From positions 2,852,001 to 2,916,000 of the forward strand of contig NZ_CP134196.1 in NCBI RefSeq assembly GCF_031585635.1: a DNA stretch of 64,000 bases. Reading direction: 5' to 3'. Positions 1 through 9,129 of this stretch are shown here, in pieces. A program made the position numbers and the translations under genes. Origin of the DNA: Paraburkholderia sp. FT54 (lineage in GTDB: Bacteria > Pseudomonadota > Gammaproteobacteria > Burkholderiales > Burkholderiaceae). Numbering within the stretch: position 1 is the first letter of the stretch; each line of letters begins with the position of its first letter. Below the pieces are notes generated by a model that saw only the letters and a program-made list of their open reading frames with translations, had not been told where the DNA came from and searched no databases.

Positions 1-337
1 GCGCGCGGCGCGCAGACCGCGCGTCCGTCGACGCGTTGTCGCCGGCATCGATCGCACCGACCGCGGCCAGCACCACATCGGGTAATTCGAAGCCATGCAG
101 CGTGCCTTGCCGGATGTCGATATTCATCGCTTCCAGCGTGGCGCGGGTGGGATCGTCGGGGAACAGGTCGAGCGTGCTGTCGTCGCGGGAGGCGTCGCTC
201 AGTTGCGCGAGGCGTTGTGCCGAGCGCGCAGCGCGCGCCAGCTTGTTTTCAGTTTCGGTCGGGACGGTGGCCTGGCGACGCTTTTTCGAAGCGGCGCGCT
301 GAGGCCGGGACTGCGTGGATGCTACGGAATCTGCCAT
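1..337 (-). CDS. Hypothetical protein, N-terminal part (runs off the left edge)
   Basis: An open minus-strand frame starts at an ATG at 337 and stays open to the window edge, giving about 112 residues. The first ~45 residues are basic and low complexity (MADSVASTQSRPQRAASKKR), followed by an acidic, better-ordered stretch containing DLFPDDPTRATLEAMN and then a hydrophobic segment. The compositional shift from a disordered basic leader to a structured part looks like a real protein rather than a chance frame. No good Shine-Dalgarno is visible. I do not recognise the family and the missing C-terminus prevents assignment. It precedes mgtC-like gene space on the same strand, but 130 bp separate them. 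Confidence 0.5.
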   Translation of the reverse strand, partial: MADSVASTQSRPQRAASKKRRQATVPTETENKLARAARSAQRLAQLSDASRDDSTLDLFPDDPTRATLEAMNIDIRQGTLHGFELPDVVLAAVGAIDAGDNASTDARSARRA

Positions 338-469
338 AGAGAAAAAAGCGGCCGTCGCCGGAAAGCGGGCGCGGAGCACCGCTCGTCAATGCCGTTGGAA
401 TTTTTCGAGATCGCATTGTCGCATGGCCGCCCGCGCCCGCCGAAGCCATTCGGCGAGGATTTTCCGTTT

Positions 470-1156
470 TTACGAAGCCGCATCATCCTGCCGGAACTGT
501 TTGACACCGTGCAGCTGACGCAAGCGTCCGCAGATCGCCTCGTATTCCGTATTCGACACGCGATGCAAGGTGATCATCACTTCATCGCATTCGGGCGCGT
601 CCTCGCTTTGCTGCATCACGAACTGTTTGACGCGTGGGCTCGCGGCGCCGAGTTCGTCGTGCAGCGAGTGGAACGTCATGGCGCCGCGCTCGACGATCAT
701 CGTCAGTTGGCGCCGTTGCTTGACCGTGATGAAGCGGCGCTCGAGCGGCTTGATGCCGGCCAGAATAATCAGAATGATGATGGTCGCCACAATCGACGCC
801 GTGTACAGTCCGCCGCCGACCGCAAGACCGATGGCGGCGACCGACCAGAGGCTCGCCGCCGTCGTCAGCCCGCGCACAATCTCGCCGCGCAGCAGGATCG
901 AGCCCGCGCCGAGAAAGCCGATGCCCGACACCACCTGTGCGGCCATCCGCGAAGGATCGAGCACGACGTGGTCGCCGGTGAGCACTTCGGCGAAACCGTA
1001 GGCCGAGACGATCATGATGAGCGCCGAACCGACGCACACCAGCATGTGCGTCCGTAACCCCGCAGCCCACGAAAGCCGTTCCCGCTCGAAGCCGATGACG
1101 CTGCCGAGCGCCGCGGCCAGCATCAGACGGGCGATGAGTTCGAGGTTCCCGAGCAT
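470..1156 (-). CDS. MgtC/SapB family membrane protein
   Basis: This 228-residue inner-membrane protein belongs to the MgtC/SapB family, whose members are linked to growth at low magnesium, intramacrophage survival and, in E. coli MgtC-like proteins, F-ATPase modulation. The N-terminal ~130 residues hold four to five hydrophobic helices with the family signatures GSVIGFERE (about 18-26), GLRTHMLVCVGSA and VVSGIGFLGAGSIL (about 75-88), GLTTAASLW (about 96-104). The last ~90 residues form a soluble ACT-like tail. The start is supported by a strong AAGGAGG upstream of the ATG. It stands alone between a partial unknown gene and a divergent sugar epimerase. The substrate or partner cannot be told from sequence. 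Confidence 0.9.
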   Translation of the reverse strand: MLGNLELIARLMLAAALGSVIGFERERLSWAAGLRTHMLVCVGSALIMIVSAYGFAEVLTGDHVVLDPSRMAAQVVSGIGFLGAGSILLRGEIVRGLTTAASLWSVAAIGLAVGGGLYTASIVATIIILIILAGIKPLERRFITVKQRRQLTMIVERGAMTFHSLHDELGAASPRVKQFVMQQSEDAPECDEVMITLHRVSNTEYEAICGRLRQLHGVKQFRQDDAAS

Positions 1157-1425
1157 TGTTTTTCCTCCTTATCGGAAATTATTTGAAGTACTTTCCGCAC
1201 GGGCGCCGCAGTGCCAGCGTGCCCCGTTTGCTTTATGCTAGGCCGCACGCCGCCAGGCAGGTTGCACGGCGGGCCGCTGCGCCGGTTCTGGGTAGCTTCT
1301 TTGCAAAGCGGGTAGCATCCAGCCTCGCCAGCAGGTTTGCCGGCAATTGCGCCGCCTCGAGAATGACACTACGAACCAGGTCCACGGTCGTTTCGCTTCG
1401 ACATATCGTGTTTGACCTATTGACT

Positions 1426-2535
1426 ATGCAGAGCATGAACCCTCCCGCCGCTTCCACTAACGCACTCGCAACCAACCTGCGCGATCACTTCACAGGCGTG
1501 GTGCTGCCGATCTGGCGCGGCCCGGGTTTCAACGCCGCGCTGAAGCTGCCCTACGAAGCGGTTAGCGCCGAGGATCATCAGCCGCTGCCCGCCGAGCGCT
1601 ACCGCGCCATGGCGTGCGCGCGACAACTATTCGTGTTCTCACAAGCAGGCGACGCGGCCCATGCGCAGGTGCTGTTCGACGCGTTGACGCATACCTTTCA
1701 GGACACGCGCCACGGTGGATGGTTCTACAGCGTGGATTCGCAAGGCGCACCGCTCGACAGCACGAAGGACCTGTACACGCACGCGTTCGTGGTGTTTGCG
1801 TGCGCGGAGTATGGCCGGCGCTCGGGAAAACGCGACGCGCTGGAAATCGTGCATCGCACGTCCGCGCTGATCCAGTCGAACTTCGCCGCTGAAGACGATC
1901 TGTTCAACGCCGCGTTGACGGCGGACTTCGCCGCCGTGACAAGCACGCCGATCCAGAATCCTTTGATGCACCTGACGGAAGCCTGGCTGGCCGCTCGCGA
2001 AGCCACACACGACAACGCTTTCGAAGCGGCGTTGCGGCGCCTCGCCGGCGCAGTCGCGCAGCGCTTCGTGCATGCACCCACGGGCTGCATCGCGGAGTTG
2101 CCGATCGGCACGGACGATAACCGCCTGGAACCCGGCCACCAGTTCGAGTGGTTCTGGCTGGTCAGGCAGGCGGGCGCGTTGTTCGAAGGCTCGGGTCTCG
2201 CCGAAGCCATGCCGCGTGCGTTCAGCTTCGCGCAGCAACATGGCGTGGACCGTGAAACCGGCGGCGTGTGCGCGTCGCTCGACGAAACCGGCCGGATCAA
2301 GGACGCGACCCAGCGGATCTGGGCCCAAACCGAATATCTGCGGGCGCTGGCGAGCCACGGCGACCCGGCGGCGCGCGCCGCTTTGCCGCGGCAAATCGAA
2401 CTGTTCCAGCAACGCTTTCTGCGTCCACAGGGGTGGTTCGAATGCAAGACGCCGGCGGGTGAAGTGGCGCGCGCCGACATGCCGTCGACCACGCCGTATC
2501 ATCTCGCGACCGCCTACGAGGCGTTGCCGGCCTGA
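1426..2535 (+). CDS. AGE family epimerase/isomerase (mannose isomerase-like)
   Basis: The protein is a (alpha/alpha)6-barrel of the N-acylglucosamine 2-epimerase (AGE) superfamily, which interconverts sugars such as mannose/fructose or N-acetylglucosamine/N-acetylmannosamine. Recognisable elements are HGGWFYSVDSQG near residue 85, KDLYTHAFVVFACAEY near 100, NPLMHLTEAWLAA near 175, EPGHQFEWFWL near 235 (with the conserved histidine) and RIWAQTEYLRAL near 290. The frame is open further upstream, but the ATG at 1426 gives about 369 residues, the usual length; an alternative ATG lies at 1435. No strong ribosome site is visible for either. The lack of an ATP-binding insertion favours a free-sugar isomerase, but the exact substrate is undetermined. 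Confidence 0.85.
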   Translation: MQSMNPPAASTNALATNLRDHFTGVVLPIWRGPGFNAALKLPYEAVSAEDHQPLPAERYRAMACARQLFVFSQAGDAAHAQVLFDALTHTFQDTRHGGWFYSVDSQGAPLDSTKDLYTHAFVVFACAEYGRRSGKRDALEIVHRTSALIQSNFAAEDDLFNAALTADFAAVTSTPIQNPLMHLTEAWLAAREATHDNAFEAALRRLAGAVAQRFVHAPTGCIAELPIGTDDNRLEPGHQFEWFWLVRQAGALFEGSGLAEAMPRAFSFAQQHGVDRETGGVCASLDETGRIKDATQRIWAQTEYLRALASHGDPAARAALPRQIELFQQRFLRPQGWFECKTPAGEVARADMPSTTPYHLATAYEALPA

Positions 2536-2592
2536 ACGCCGGCCGCGATCTCACGACGGCAGCACGGACACAAAAGCCGACCAACCGGTCGA

Positions 2593-2868
2593 TCAATACT
2601 CTTCGCGCTGCCAGGGGCTCCAACCGCTGTCGGCAGATTTGAAACGCATATAAGTTGCGCTCTGCCCCGTGGGGGTGTCCGATGTGTCGCCGTGCGGCTT
2701 CTGATCGGTGGTGTGAAGGGCGAAAGCCTGGCGGTCTTCGGTATCGACCGTGATTCGGCCGACTGGGTCCGGGGCGCCTTCTTGAGGTGATTTAGACTCC
2801 AATATCGCCAGATAGGGGGTCAAACGACTCCAGAACGAGGTAAGTTCTTCCTGCAAATAATGTGTCAA
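2593..2868 (-). CDS. Small hypothetical protein with a TTG start
   Basis: This encodes 91 residues beginning MTHYLQEELTSFWSRLTPYL and rich in Asp, Thr and Ser, with a C-terminal FKSADSGWSPWQREEY. The start codon is TTG, supported by AGGA seven bases upstream, and no ATG gives a better start. There is no signal peptide or membrane segment, so a cytoplasmic location is expected. The gene diverges from the cold-shock gene. The function is unknown and I recognise no domain. Confidence 0.55.
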   Translation of the reverse strand: MTHYLQEELTSFWSRLTPYLAILESKSPQEGAPDPVGRITVDTEDRQAFALHTTDQKPHGDTSDTPTGQSATYMRFKSADSGWSPWQREEY

Positions 2869-3086
2869 TGTTTTTCCTGGAAGGGTAATGCAAGCAGTTT
2901 ACCCTACCTGCAGGACCAGCCTCCCAATTGCTTTCCAGGCCTCGAAAAGGCCGGAACGGGGGAATACCCGGATGCTGGTTGATTGGCGTCCGTCATAAAG
3001 ACGTGATACAACTCCTACTTCGCGCTCGATCTCGTGTTGAGAAATAGCGGTCGCGAATGCAACACACAACATTTACTGGATTAAAA

Positions 3087-3290
3087 ATGGCAACAGGTAC
3101 TGTGAAGTGGTTTAACGATGCAAAGGGCTTTGGCTTCATCACGCCGGACGACGGCGGCGAAGACCTGTTCGCGCACTTTTCGGAAGTTCAAGGCAGCGGC
3201 TTCAAGTCCCTGCAGGAAAACCAGAAAGTGACGTTTGAAGTTAAGCAAGGCCCGAAGGGCAAGCAAGCTGCGAACATCCAGCCGGCCTAA
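3087..3290 (+). CDS. Cold-shock protein, CspA family
   Basis: This is a 67-residue single cold-shock domain protein that binds single-stranded RNA and DNA and acts as an RNA chaperone. The RNP1 motif [10 protein letters not shown] and the RNP2-like DLFAHFS are intact, with the usual aromatic residues. The frame extends upstream, but [10 protein letters not shown] at 3087 is the canonical family start. About 200 bp of untranslated sequence precede it, which is common for csp mRNAs that use structured leaders. A strong terminator follows, so the gene is monocistronic. Whether it is cold-induced cannot be read from the sequence. Confidence 0.95.
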   Translation: MATGTVKWFNDAKGFGFITPDDGGEDLFAHFSEVQGSGFKSLQENQKVTFEVKQGPKGKQAANIQPA

Positions 3291-3337
3291 GTACCGTCAG
3301 GTACGTTGAGGCACCCTTAGGCGCTTGCGTCTAATGC

Positions 3338-3367
3338 AAAATGGCCCGCTTCGGCGGGCCATTTTCT
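3338..3367 (+). terminator. Rho-independent terminator of the cold-shock gene
   Basis: A perfect 12-bp stem with a UUCG tetraloop (AAAATGGCCCGC / GCGGGCCATTTT) is followed by a T-rich run. It lies 48 bp after the csp stop. The A-rich 5' arm makes it bidirectional, so it may also serve the convergent chemoreceptor gene. Confidence 0.9.
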
Positions 3368-3402
3368 TTGTCTGATGCTTTCTTTTTAAGCGCGCACGCG
3401 GT

Positions 3403-5028
3403 TTAAATTGTGTGCATGCCGGACAACGCAAAATCGGCCGCCGGCCCGCGAGCGTCGTCGATTTGTTGCGTGCGCAACACAGATTCCGAAATTTCGAACA
3501 CGGAAACGGCTTGTTTCAATTGCTGCGTCTGTTGATGCAGCGAAGCCGCCGCTGCCGCGGCCTGTTCGACGAGCGCCGCGTTCTGCTGCGTCATCTCATC
3601 CATCTGCACCACCGCCTGGTTGACCTGCTCGATGCCCGTGCTCTGCTCGAGCGACGACGCGCTGATCTCCGCCATCATCTGCGTGACACGCGAAATCGAA
3701 GCGGACACGTTGCTCATCGCTGCGCCGGCGTGCTCGACCAGCGTCGAACCGCCCCGAATCTCGGCGACCGATTCGCTGATCAAGGTCTTGATTTCCTTCG
3801 CCGATTGCGCGCTGCGCTGCGCAAGGCCGCGCACCTCGCCCGCCACCACGGCGAAGCCGCGCCCCTGCTCGCCCGCGCGCGCCGCTTCGACGGCCGCGTT
3901 GAGCGCGAGAATATTGGTCTGGAACGCAATGCCGTCGATCACCGAAATGATCTCGGCGATCTTGTCCGAGCTCTGCGCGATGCCGCGCATCTTGTCGACC
4001 ACCTCGTTGACCACTTCGCTGCCGCGCGAGGTCGCTTCGAGCGCGGTCTCGGCGAGCGCGTTGGCTTCGCGGGCATGCTCGGCGTTCTGGCGCACGGTCG
4101 CCGTCAGTTCCTCCATGCTCGACGCGGTCTCTTCGAGCGATGCCGCCTGGTTTTCGGTGCGAGCCGACAGATCGGCGTTGCCGGTCGCGATTTCGTCGGC
4201 GCCCAGGTGAATCGAGTCGGCGGATTCGCGCACGGTTTGCACGGTGCGCGCCACGCTCGCCTGCATTTTCGCGAGACCCGAGAACAGGCGGCCAATTTCG
4301 TTGGTGCCGCGCGCGGCGATCGGCTGGTCGAGACGGCCTTGCGCGATACGGTCGAAGTGACGGCCCGCTTCTTCCAGCGGCGCCACCACGCCGCGGCGCA
4401 GTGCCGCGTACACGGCGAACGTGCCGGCCACCAGCGCCAGCAGGATCACGACGCTGACCGCGCGGAAGGTCGCCATGCGCGTATCGATCGAATCGAGCGA
4501 CGCACGGCTCGCGGTATTGCCGAACTGCACGAAGTTACGCGACTCGCCGAGATACGCGTCCTGGAACGACTGCGTCGGCTGATCGAGGAAGGCCTGAATG
4601 TTGTTCGAATCGAGAAACTGCACCAGTTCCGCGAGCGCGTCGTGCAGCTTCTTGTGGCGCTCGGCGAGCGCGGCGGCGCGAGCGCCGTTTTCGTCGCTGG
4701 TCTTCGGCGCGCTCAAGAAGGCCGCGAACGACTGGTCAGCGGCCTCCAACTGTTCGCGGGCGTGCTGCACGATATCGGTCGGCTCCGAACCGCCGCGCAC
4801 CATGCGCGTACCGGCCCGCGAGAGGTTGATGCGCGCGTCCATCAAATGCTGGGTCGTTTCGTTGACGGCGTCCACCTGCTTCAAAGCGATGTTCGACAGA
4901 TCGCCCACATCGTCATGGGTACGCGTGAGCGACCAGAATCCCAAACCCACCGTGACAAGCTGGAAAACGCAGAACGCGGCCAGAACACACAACAGGCCGG
5001 ATGCGACCTTGATCTTGCTGAACATCAT
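3403..5028 (-). CDS. Methyl-accepting chemotaxis protein (Tar-like four-helix ligand domain)
   Basis: This is a 541-residue transmembrane chemoreceptor that controls CheA kinase activity. The order is: TM1 (about 10-32), a periplasmic four-helix bundle of the TarH type (about 33-190), TM2 (about 192-212), a HAMP domain ([19 protein letters not shown] onward), and a methyl-accepting and signalling domain. The hairpin-tip signature is present: [20 protein letters not shown] followed by [19 protein letters not shown]. The C-terminus ends in SGMHTI with no CheR-binding NWETF-type pentapeptide. It is monocistronic and converges on the csp gene. The ligand is unknown; the periplasmic domain resembles amino-acid or organic-acid receptors only in general fold. 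Confidence 0.95.
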   Translation of the reverse strand: MMFSKIKVASGLLCVLAAFCVFQLVTVGLGFWSLTRTHDDVGDLSNIALKQVDAVNETTQHLMDARINLSRAGTRMVRGGSEPTDIVQHAREQLEAADQSFAAFLSAPKTSDENGARAAALAERHKKLHDALAELVQFLDSNNIQAFLDQPTQSFQDAYLGESRNFVQFGNTASRASLDSIDTRMATFRAVSVVILLALVAGTFAVYAALRRGVVAPLEEAGRHFDRIAQGRLDQPIAARGTNEIGRLFSGLAKMQASVARTVQTVRESADSIHLGADEIATGNADLSARTENQAASLEETASSMEELTATVRQNAEHAREANALAETALEATSRGSEVVNEVVDKMRGIAQSSDKIAEIISVIDGIAFQTNILALNAAVEAARAGEQGRGFAVVAGEVRGLAQRSAQSAKEIKTLISESVAEIRGGSTLVEHAGAAMSNVSASISRVTQMMAEISASSLEQSTGIEQVNQAVVQMDEMTQQNAALVEQAAAAAASLHQQTQQLKQAVSVFEISESVLRTQQIDDARGPAADFALSGMHTI

Positions 5029-5198
5029 GAATACCTGAAGACAAAGAATGACGGGAACTACGTCAGGGTTAACGGCATAAGCGCGCCGCGCTTGAGGTCA
5101 ATTTCGCGAAAGATCGTCTTACGTCCCCTTTTCCTCGGCCAACTTCATCATTTCAATCATTTCGCGCAACAATGCACGGCGCAAATTACCGATTCACC

Positions 5199-5228
5199 TT
5201 GACGCGGTACGTGCGCGCTTCCTAGAGT
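5199..5228 (+). promoter_or_regulatory. Candidate sigma-70 promoter for the thioesterase gene
   Basis: TTGACG and TAGAGT hexamers are separated by 18 bp and lie about 67 bp upstream of the thioesterase ATG. The -35 matches the consensus at five of six positions, the -10 at four of six. This is prediction only. Confidence 0.4.
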
Positions 5229-5294
5229 GGGTAGGGACTGCACGACGCAGGCCAGTGCAGATTGCCATCACGGGCCACGCCCGAAGGAATCACA

Positions 5295-5729
5295 ATGACC
5301 GACCTCCTCGACCGGGCGCGCGGCGCACTGCATGCCCAGCCGTTCAGCATGCTGTTGGGCGCAGAGTTGATGCATACGGGCACCAGCGAACTCACACTGA
5401 GCCTGCCGATTCGCGACGAGCTGCGGCAGCAGCACGGCTTCGTGCATGGCGGCGTCATCAGCTATCTCGCCGACAATGCGCTGACGTTCGCCGGCGCGCT
5501 GCTGCTCGGACCGAAGGTCGTGACCGGGGAATACAAGATCAATTACCTGCGCCCGGCCATCAACGGCACGCTGATCGCGCGCGCGAAGGTCGTCTACGCC
5601 GGCCAGCATCAGGCGACCTGCCAATGCAACGTGTATGTGATGGAAGGCAACCGCGAAAAGCTGATTGCCGTCGCGCAAGGCACGGTCAACCGGATCAGCG
5701 AGAGCGGCGAGCACGAGCACGCGAGCTGA
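5295..5729 (+). CDS. PaaI-family hotdog-fold thioesterase
   Basis: A 144-residue acyl-CoA thioesterase of the PaaI/YdiI type, predicted to hydrolyse short or aromatic acyl-CoA thioesters in the cytoplasm. The family core HGFVHGGVISYLADNALTFA (about residues 45-64) contains the conserved HGG and the acidic residue of the active site. GEYKINYLRPA is the next conserved strand. The ATG at 5295 is chosen because GAAGGA lies just upstream; an earlier ATG at 5262 has no ribosome site. It is followed by an ArsR-type remnant. The physiological substrate cannot be inferred from the neighbours. Confidence 0.9.
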   Translation: MTDLLDRARGALHAQPFSMLLGAELMHTGTSELTLSLPIRDELRQQHGFVHGGVISYLADNALTFAGALLLGPKVVTGEYKINYLRPAINGTLIARAKVVYAGQHQATCQCNVYVMEGNREKLIAVAQGTVNRISESGEHEHAS

Positions 5730-5802
5730 CGCCACCGCACCGCCAGGCTAAAACACATGGCGCCGCCGTGAAGGCGCTTGTCCACGTTTCGTCACGCGTC
5801 AC

Positions 5803-5919
5803 ATGCGCATCCTCGCCGATGCGGGTCTCGTGCGTGCGCAACGGATCGGCAAATTTACCTACTACAAGCGCATCGACGCCGAGTTGCAGAAGCTCGGCCG
5901 CGACCTGGCCAATCTCTAG
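5803..5919 (+). pseudogene. ArsR-family regulator remnant (C-terminal third only)
   Basis: The frame from 5803 reads MRILADAGLVRAQRIGKFTY followed by YKRID and a short helix ending DLANL before a TAG. This matches the recognition-helix and beta-wing part of ArsR/SmtB winged-helix repressors (typical pattern: SRHLRILRDAGLV...GRWVYYRL). The N-terminal helices expected upstream are absent; the same frame upstream encodes unrelated Arg-rich sequence. Only about 38 residues remain, so this is most likely a decayed gene. A short functional peptide is less likely. Confidence 0.65.
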
Positions 5920-5977
5920 GCGCGCGATCTTTTTCAGGCGACCGCGCCGTCACGTTATCGATACTTCAGGGAAACAC

Positions 5978-7330
5978 ATGGACGAACTTGCACTTGCCGC
6001 CGACGCCGACCAGCGCGCGCACGCCTACCTTGCCGGCATCGGCAAGCGCCGGGTGTTTCCGGACGCGGCCGCGCTCGCGCAACTCGCGGCCTTCGACGAA
6101 GCCTTCCCGCAGCACGGACATGCCCCCGCCGACGTGCTGCGCCTGCTCGACGAACACGGAACGCCTGGCACTGTCGCGTCGAACGATCCGCGCTATTACG
6201 GCTTCGTGATTGGCGCGGTGCTGCCGGCCGCTGCGGCGGCCGAACGTCTGATGGGCGCGTGGGACCAGTGCGCATCGACCTTCGACAACTCGCCGGTCGC
6301 GGCCACGCTCGAGAAGGTCGCCGCGCGCTGGGTGCTCGACGCGCTCGATCTGCCACGCGAAGCGGCGATCGGCTTCGGCACCAGCGCCACGGCGTGCATA
6401 CTCGTTTGCATCGCGGCCGCACGGCGCGCGCTGCTCGCGCGCAAGGGTTGGGATTTCGACAACGACGGCCTCGATGGCGCGCCGCCGATGCGCGTCGTGA
6501 TCTCCGAGATGGCGCACATCACGGTGAAGAAGGCGCTGCGCGTGCTCGGCTTCGGCATGAAGCGCGTGATCATCGCGCCCGTGGATGCACACGGCCGCAT
6601 CGACCCCGCGCGGTTGCCGCCGCTCGACGACATGACGATCTTCTGCGTGCAGGCCGGCGAAGTGAACACCGGCGAATTTGATCCGTTCGCGGAGCTGATT
6701 CCCCGCGCCAAGGCGGCCGGCGCATGGGTTCACGTGGATGGCGCGTTCGGTCTATGGGCGCGCGCGTCGTCGAATCGGGCGCTCACCGATGGCATCGACG
6801 GCGCAGACAGTTGGACCACCGACGGCCACAAGTGGCTCAACACACCCTATGACGGCGCCATGGCGATCTGCCGCGACGCGCCAGCGCTCTCGGCGGCGAT
6901 GAACAGCGACGCGGTCTATCTGACGGGCGCGCATGATGCTCAGAAGAACGTGAACCTCGAGTTCTCGCGTCGCGCGCGTGGCATTCCGATCTGGGCGGCG
7001 TTGCGCTCGCTCGGGCGCAGCGGCGTGCAGGAGATGGTCGACCGGCATTGCGCGCAGGCTGCACGAATCGCTGAAGGTCTGCGTGCCGCGGGGTTCGAGG
7101 TGCTGAACCGTGTCGTGCTGAACCAGGTGCTGGTGCGCGCAAAGACTGACGCGCAGACGGTCGCGATTCGCGAAGCAGCGCAGGCTTCGGGCGAAACGTG
7201 GTTCGGCCAGACGGTCTGGCAAGGCCGGCCCGCGTTTCGCATCAGCGTGTCGTCTTGGCGCACTGAAGACTCACATGTCGATCAGTTAGTGGCGCTGCTT
7301 ACGCGATTGCTCGCCGAACAGCGCGACTGA
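5978..7330 (+). CDS. Pyridoxal-phosphate-dependent decarboxylase (group II, aromatic/glutamate type)
   Basis: This encodes 450 residues of a fold-type I PLP enzyme in the group II amino-acid decarboxylase family. Visible landmarks are TSATACILVCIAAARRALL near residue 130, VHVDGAFGLWA near 250 (Asp binding the PLP pyridine nitrogen, preceded by His), and DGHKWLNTPYDGA near 285 with the Schiff-base lysine. The start at 5978 has AGGG seven bases upstream; the open frame extends far upstream but that part overlaps the thioesterase and is not coding. Substrates of this family include aromatic L-amino acids, glutamate, aspartate and diaminobutyrate. The sequence does not decide between them. Confidence 0.88.
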   Translation: MDELALAADADQRAHAYLAGIGKRRVFPDAAALAQLAAFDEAFPQHGHAPADVLRLLDEHGTPGTVASNDPRYYGFVIGAVLPAAAAAERLMGAWDQCASTFDNSPVAATLEKVAARWVLDALDLPREAAIGFGTSATACILVCIAAARRALLARKGWDFDNDGLDGAPPMRVVISEMAHITVKKALRVLGFGMKRVIIAPVDAHGRIDPARLPPLDDMTIFCVQAGEVNTGEFDPFAELIPRAKAAGAWVHVDGAFGLWARASSNRALTDGIDGADSWTTDGHKWLNTPYDGAMAICRDAPALSAAMNSDAVYLTGAHDAQKNVNLEFSRRARGIPIWAALRSLGRSGVQEMVDRHCAQAARIAEGLRAAGFEVLNRVVLNQVLVRAKTDAQTVAIREAAQASGETWFGQTVWQGRPAFRISVSSWRTEDSHVDQLVALLTRLLAEQRD

Positions 7331-7368
7331 GCGCCCGAGCGACAGCGACAGCGACGGCGGCGCACAAA

Positions 7369-7403
7369 AAAGGCGGCCCCTACTGGATGCAGGAACCGCC
7401 TTT
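7369..7403. terminator. Bidirectional terminator between convergent genes
   Basis: AAAGGCGG pairs with CCGCCTTT across a 19-base loop, with A/T runs on both sides. It sits between the convergent PLP decarboxylase and the last gene of the sugar operon and could stop both transcripts. Confidence 0.6.
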
Positions 7404-7432
7404 CTCCATGCCGTAAAGCTTGCGAGCGCGAA

Positions 7433-8281
7433 TTACTCCGCCGCGTACGTCTTCTGCGTTTGCTCGCCCAGCCCTTCGATACCCAGACGAATCGTCTGGC
7501 CCGGCTTCAGGAACACCGGATTCGGCTTGACACCCATGCCGACGCCCGGCGGCGTGCCGGTCGAAATCACGTCGCCCGGTTGCAGGCTCATGCACTGCGA
7601 CACGTACGAAACCAGTTTCGCGACGCCGAACACCATCGTCTTCGTGCTGCCGTTCTGATAGCGATGTCCGTCCACTTCGAGCCACAAGCTCAGGTTCTGC
7701 GGATCGGCGACTTCATCGCGCGTGACCATCCACGGACCGATCGGGCCGAAGGTGTCGAAGCCCTTGCCCTTGTCCCATGTGCCGCCCTTTTCGATCTGCC
7801 ATTCGCGTTCCGACACGTCGTTGATCACGCAGTAACCGGCGACGTAGTCGAGCGCGTTGGCTTCGTCGATATATTTCGCCGGCTTGCCGATCACCACGCC
7901 GAGTTCGACTTCCCAATCCGTCTTCTTCGAGCCGCGCGGAATTTCGACGTCGTCGTTCGGGCCGCTGATCGCGCTCGTCCACTTGTTGAAGATGACCGGT
8001 TCGGCGGGCACCGGCAGATTCGATTCAGCCGCGTGATCCGCGTAATTCAAGCCGATGCAGATGAACTTGCCGATCTTGCCGACGCACGGACCGAAGCGCG
8101 GATTGCCTTCGACCAGCGGCAGCGAGGCCGGATCGAGCGCACGCAGTTTGGCGAGACTTTCGTCGGTCAGCGCGGCGCCGTCGATATCGGCGACCACTTT
8201 CGACAGATCGCGAATCTTGCCTTGCGCGTCGAGCAAGCCCGGCTTTTCCTGGCCTTTCGGCCCATAACGAAGCAGTTTCAT
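7433..8281 (-). CDS. FAH-family hydrolase (2,4-diketo-3-deoxy-L-fuconate hydrolase type)
   Basis: This is a 282-residue fumarylacetoacetate hydrolase superfamily enzyme that cleaves C-C bonds of beta-diketo acids using a divalent metal. The motifs GLNYADHAAESNLPVP (about 75-90) and DWEVELGVVIGK (about 115-126) supply the metal-binding acidic residues, and VSTGTPPGVG-like sequence (ISTGTPPGVGMG) closes the active site. Known orthologues in L-fucose and L-rhamnose clusters split 2,4-diketo-3-deoxy-sugar acids into pyruvate and L-lactate. It is the last gene of the operon, next to the SDR that would make its substrate. GGAAG precedes the ATG. The substrate assignment rests on context. Confidence 0.85.
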   Translation of the reverse strand: MKLLRYGPKGQEKPGLLDAQGKIRDLSKVVADIDGAALTDESLAKLRALDPASLPLVEGNPRFGPCVGKIGKFICIGLNYADHAAESNLPVPAEPVIFNKWTSAISGPNDDVEIPRGSKKTDWEVELGVVIGKPAKYIDEANALDYVAGYCVINDVSEREWQIEKGGTWDKGKGFDTFGPIGPWMVTRDEVADPQNLSLWLEVDGHRYQNGSTKTMVFGVAKLVSYVSQCMSLQPGDVISTGTPPGVGMGVKPNPVFLKPGQTIRLGIEGLGEQTQKTYAAE

Positions 8282-8342
8282 CCTGGCACTTCCTTTCAGT
8301 TCAGTGGTGTTCGGTTCGTGGTTCAGCGTGAATCGGTGTGCG

Positions 8343-9086
8343 TCAGTTCGACCAGCCGCCGTCGATCACATGCGCATGGCCCGTGGTGAACGACGATTCG
8401 TCGGACGCGAGATACAGCGCCAACGCGGCAATCTCTTCCGGCTTGCCGATGCGGCCCATCGGCTGACGCGCGACAAAGGCCGCCTGCACGGCGTCCAGCG
8501 TCGCGCCTTGCGCCTGAGCCTGCGCGACGATCCGCTGTTCGAGCGACGGCGAAGCCACCGTGCCCGGGCAGATCGCGTTACAGCGTACACCACGCGTGAT
8601 GAAGTCCGCAGCAACGGACTTGGTCAGCCCGATCACCGCGGCCTTGGAGGCGCTGTACGCAAATCGATTCGGCACGCCCTTCACGCTCGACGCCGCCGAC
8701 GACATGTTGATGATCGAGCCGCCGCCATGATCCAGCATGGCGGGCAGGAAGGCGCGGATCATGCGGTACATCGCCTTCGCGTTCAGATCGAAGGCGAAGT
8801 CCCAATCCTCTTCGCTGCATTCGAGAATGTTGCCTGCGTGCACGTAGCCCGCGCAGTTGAACAGCACGTCGACCGCGCCCAGTTCGGCGGCCAGCGCCTT
8901 GATCGCCGCGTCGTCGCGCACGTCGAGCTTGCGCGCCTCGACCGCCTTGCCGGCGAGTCCGTCGATGCGGATATCCGTGGCGATCACGCGCGCGCCTTCG
9001 CGTGCGAAGAGTTCGGCGGTGGCGAGTCCGATGCCTTGTCCTGCCGCCGTGATCAGAGCCGTCTTGCCGGCCAGTCTTTGTGTCAT
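8343..9086 (-). CDS. SDR oxidoreductase (2-keto-3-deoxy-L-fuconate dehydrogenase-like)
   Basis: A 247-residue classical short-chain dehydrogenase. The cofactor motif TAAGQGIG (about 13-20), the NCAG-type FNCAGYVH (about 82), the catalytic Ser in [10 protein letters not shown] and YSASK (about 148-152) are intact. The acidic residue in ATDIRIDG after beta-2 favours NAD+ over NADP+. It resembles the DHRS6/BDH2-like enzymes that oxidise 2-keto-3-deoxy-L-fuconate to the 2,4-diketo acid in non-phosphorylative L-fucose pathways. It lies between the lactonase and the FAH hydrolase on the same strand, with a GGAG ribosome site. The exact substrate is inferred from context. Confidence 0.85.
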   Translation of the reverse strand: MTQRLAGKTALITAAGQGIGLATAELFAREGARVIATDIRIDGLAGKAVEARKLDVRDDAAIKALAAELGAVDVLFNCAGYVHAGNILECSEEDWDFAFDLNAKAMYRMIRAFLPAMLDHGGGSIINMSSAASSVKGVPNRFAYSASKAAVIGLTKSVAADFITRGVRCNAICPGTVASPSLEQRIVAQAQAQGATLDAVQAAFVARQPMGRIGKPEEIAALALYLASDESSFTTGHAHVIDGGWSN

Positions 9087-9129
9087 CTACGACTCCAGTT
9101 GAATGGGCTTTGCTTGTCTCTTTCAGAAA

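Noticed and set aside
3412..5202. A ~600-codon open frame opposite the chemoreceptor
   Set aside because: It is the high-GC antisense shadow of an intact chemoreceptor; composition is Arg/His-rich with no domain.
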